From: Prinia subflava
Lineage: Eukaryota > Chordata > Aves > Passeriformes > Cisticolidae
Assembly (NCBI RefSeq): GCF_021018805.1
Contig: NC_086258.1
Span: 16,206,692 to 16,270,691 of the forward strand
DNA: 64,000 bases
Reading direction: 5' to 3'
The notes beneath the pieces were generated by a model. That model saw only the letters and a list, made by a program, of their open reading frames with translations, did not search any database and was not told where the DNA came from. The translations under genes and the position numbers were made by a program. Below are positions 60,901 through 64,000 of the stretch, piece after piece. How positions within the stretch are numbered: position 1 is the first letter of the stretch; each line of letters starts with the position of its first letter.

Positions 60901-63410
60901 TCACCTCAACAGGAAGATAATCCAACAGTTACTAGAAAAACTCTACAAGTTCCAAGACTTGGGGCTGAATCCCAGTTGTGCTCAAGTTCTCAGAAATTCA
61001 TTCCATGTCTGCTCTGCAGCTTCCCATCGGTGAGGATGGTTTACCCTGCAGGGTAAACAGGGATTAGAGAAGCACATATTATTTCTGGGAGCATTTCTAA
61101 TCTTCCCTTGTGGACAAGTAAGGCTTCTTTCAGTCTTCAGTTGTGCCAAGAACAAGTTGCTGATGATTTGGAATTCTCCCTTCAGCTCCTCAGAGGTGTC
61201 TCCTCCTAGTTGTGTTTGTAAAACCACTCAAGGTCCCTTCCTCCTGTAGAAAACCTGCAGTGACTTGATGTGGATTTTGCTCTTTTATCCCCCTTTTTAG
61301 GCTGCTTGTTCTTGATCTAATGGAACAGCAACAGGGAGCTGGTTTTTCAGACAGGGAGCATCTGATTGATGATGTAATATTTAATTGCATTGTTCTGGTT
61401 TCAGTTACAGCTGTAACAACACTGAGAGCTCCTGCGTGGTGTAAACCTCCCTCTGAGGGAATGCTTGAAAAGTGGACCCCTCAAAGAAAATGTAAAATGT
61501 GACTAAAAGAGGAAGGTTTTTTTCCAGGTCTTGACTTCCCACTCACAAGAAGCCCCAGAGTGCACAGACCTGTGTGCTGGGGGCTGTGAACCCAAACTGT
61601 TTTGCTCTAGGACATCCCTGTCTTCTGGGGATGCTGAGAAAGAAGGATGAAGATGGCAGGAATCAGCGTTTAAAGTAGAAGAACATTAAACAGAGAGAGC
61701 AAACTTCAAGTGGCAGAAGCTCCTTGTTCAGAGGACAGAGAGGGAATGGTTATGAACTCACCTCTGGTGAAAATGGTTTCAAATAAAGCATTACAAGAGG
61801 TAACATTTACCTTATTAAAACAAGAGGCAGAACATTCATTTCTAAATTACAAATGACCTGAGACTTAAGCTCTCAGCACCTGACCATCAAATTTAGATTT
61901 GAGCCCTTGTACATAATTTATCATAATTACAGTGAAGTTATTTAAATGCATATTGATTTTATCAAGAAGGTTAAGCCTCATATTTGTGAAATTAGTTCTG
62001 ATTTCTGGAGACCTTAAGGCTAATCTTCAGCACTACCAGCTATCCATGAGCAGCCAGAAGCTCTGAAAGTACATTCAGGATGTCTGGGAAAAATCTGGAT
62101 CTCCAAAATGTTACCACACATTGGTGAACACTTAATGCCTTACTCCCATTAAACCTTTGCTCCTAATCAGAGAGAGTGGTGATGCAGAAGAGGGAGAGAG
62201 GGGTAGGGTGGCTCTTGCTGCCTGCTCCAAACCCCTGCATCAGATTTCCCACCCTTTCTGAGACTGACACCACTTGCAGATCATCACATTCACAAGTTCA
62301 GGCTAGAATGGTTATGAAGGAAGCAGCTGCATCTCTCTCTGCTGCTCCAGTACCAGCCTGGAGCAGCTCCTGGGATTTGGGATTCTCTGTCCCTCAGGGA
62401 CCTTGCCCTGCCTTTGCCCTGTGATTTATTCCAGCAGAAAGCTGCCAGCACCAGGTGCCATAACCTCCTCTACACCCCTGCCCAGAGGCTTTTGATTTTT
62501 TCTTATGGCAATGTGTCAGGTGATGCTGCTGCCTTTGGAGGATGCACTGAGTGAGCAGACACTGCATCACTCAGAAACTGTGTCCTTCCCAAGCCCTGAT
62601 TTGAGGCACTAACCCTGGCGCACGTCCTTGAGGACTGGAGGTGTGATCTCTGCACAAGTGGAGAAGAAATATTGAAGGTCAGAAGCACTTAGATCCTGCA
62701 GGAGAGTTACTGATTGCTCAGTGGCAAGGAAAAGAATAATTAGCCTTAGCAGAGATTTCTGAGGAAATCCTGATGTGTTATGGGACCTGTTTTACATCCT
62801 GCCTCCTGAAAGGATTAGATCATCCATCAGAGGTGGCTGCACTACAAACTGCCTTTTATCATACACACACCAAAGATCAGGTGAGAGGTTTAATAAAACA
62901 CTAAATGGAATGAAATGCCAAGGAAACAAAGCTATAATTACAGCTGAAGATTTTGCCTTGCCTAGCAGGAAACCTTTTCATTATACAGTTTTTACATTTT
63001 GAGAGCACAAGAGTTCTCGCTTGACCAGTGATGCATAAAACAAAGAAACCAAAAAATTCACAAGGAAAGGCAAATCTTTGTCACCAAATCCTGTGTGTTT
63101 GTTATCCTAAAAAGGCAAGGTTGAGAGGAAGCAGGAAAAATCCTAGTCTGAAAAATAACTTGCTTTCCCTCCCTCATGGTGAGGGTAGACCAGACCTTTA
63201 CTTGGAGAAAATTGGCATAATTTCTTTCTAGTCAACCAATTAAAAGAGGAGAGCTCCAGAGTCCCTAAGGCTCTGATTATTTCATCCTGTGCTCCTGCAG
63301 AAATTTGAGTCACCATGGGGTAAAGTTACCATGATGCATGTCCTGGAAGATATATTAATAGTGAAACACTAGTACTACAATTTAATAGGATTAGCTGAAA
63401 TTGCTGTAAT
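57979..63410. other. Unique non-coding stretch
   Basis: About 5.4 kb without a recognised gene or transposon. The longest frame, 156 codons at 59294-59764 on the plus strand, is within chance expectation and shows no family motif. Confidence 0.55.
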
Positions 63411-63476
63411 ACATTTTACAGATGGGGAAACTGGGACACAGGCAGACTTAATTTTAAGCAACTAAATCCGTATTTT
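63411..63476 (+). mobile_element. MIR-like ancient SINE relic
   Basis: ACATTTTACAGATGGGGAAA is followed by CTGGGACACAGGCAGACTTA and AAGCAACTA. It matches the well-conserved MIR/CORE-SINE stretch (TTTTACAGATGAGGAAACTGAGGCACAGAG...TTAAGTAACTT) at a clear majority of positions. MIR copies in birds are very old and short. The match may continue weakly to about 63515. Related core sequence occurs in some ancient LINE tails, so the family is not certain. Confidence 0.65.
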
Positions 63477-64000
63477 GGCACCAAAGCAACCTGATTCTAG
63501 TAGTGCAAAACACTTAACTCCCACGTTTCAAAGGGCTACAGTTCCCCAGTTCATTTTTCCTGGAGGCTGCTCCTGAGATGTAAATCAACACCTAGCAGGG
63601 TATGTCAGGACCAGGCTCCAAGCTTGTGTGCATTATAAAAGAGATTCCAACCAAGTCATGGGCCTGTCTTGCAGGAAATTCCTGCAGTTGCTTTATGTGA
63701 TCACATCTTCTCTGTCCCTCCCTTGATACTGCTTTCCCCCACCTCTAATACTCAGAACTGAGTATTTTTCTCCCCCCCTGCTTTCAAAATCTAAGGACGA
63801 ATACTTTTCTCCTCTAAACTATGTTTGCTCCAGTGAAACCAAGGTTGCTACAGTGCAAAATTTCATTCCCTGCTGTGAGATGTTGTTTTTATTTGTTTTT
63901 TCCTCTTTTCAAGTAATTTCTCTTCCTTAATTTCTTTACTTTTGCTCACTGCTCTTCAGGGAAGGGAACACTACCAATTCAACACCTTAAAAGCAGAGCT
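63477..64000. other. Unique sequence at the window edge
   Basis: About 520 bp of pyrimidine-rich unique DNA with no gene, repeat or strong motif recognised beyond the possible faint continuation of the MIR-like relic. Confidence 0.5.

Noticed and set aside
1..64000. CRISPR arrays, bacterial operons, riboswitches or phage genes
   Set aside because: The repeats and composition are those of bird nuclear DNA; no regularly spaced repeats or ribosome-binding-site-led gene strings exist.

Overview
The window is vertebrate nuclear DNA, almost certainly from a bird and probably a songbird. It is AT-rich, with short chance reading frames, no operon-like packing and no recognisable complete gene. The bird call rests on repeats recognised by eye: at least six truncated CR1 LINE copies with the typical avian 3' end, and LTRs that look like endogenous retrovirus LTRs of passerine genomes (for example one beginning TGTCTTGGTTTGG). 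No repeat library could be run, so family names are by recognition. The window is best read as intergenic or deep-intronic sequence.

Layout. Positions 1-14415 are mostly unique sequence, with two CR1 fragments facing each other (5294-5418 plus, 5991-6431 minus), a short tandem repeat (1352-1412) and candidate splice-flanked segments, the best at 12660-12715. A probable solo LTR lies at 14416-14869. CR1 fragments follow at 16101-16383 and 18469-18710, then a homeobox/ONECUT-motif-rich unique segment (18840-19045) and a second LTR fragment (20084-20412). From 24 to 35 kb there is an A-rich tract, a TAAT-rich segment (25146-25310), a G-quadruplex motif (26735-26763) and a palindromic AT-rich block (34991-35145) directly abutting a CR1 3' end.

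From 35 to 45 kb the sequence is AT-rich and reading-frame-poor, with an (ATG)11 microsatellite and an imperfect 153/129 bp tandem duplication (38841-39125). It ends in a compound LTR-like region on the minus strand (44189-45060) with CCAAT boxes, GC boxes and poly(A) signals. From 45 to 64 kb there is an AATAAA plus poly(A) retrocopy-like signature (48520-48554), an octamer-containing unique segment (53570-53700), a 450 bp almost pure G/T tract with a G4 motif and an internal 91 bp repeat (55131-55580), the longest CR1 copy (57219-57978, with multiply frameshifted ORF2 remnants) and a small MIR-like SINE relic (63411-63476).

No gene-to-gene cooperation can be described because no functional gene was found. 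The longer open frames either fall in CR1 DNA or low-complexity DNA, or have the length expected by chance. No convincing new biological system was seen. The most useful leads are the splice-flanked candidate exons, the LTR/promoter-like cluster near 44.8 kb, the non-B-DNA-prone tracts and the homeobox-motif-rich unique segments.
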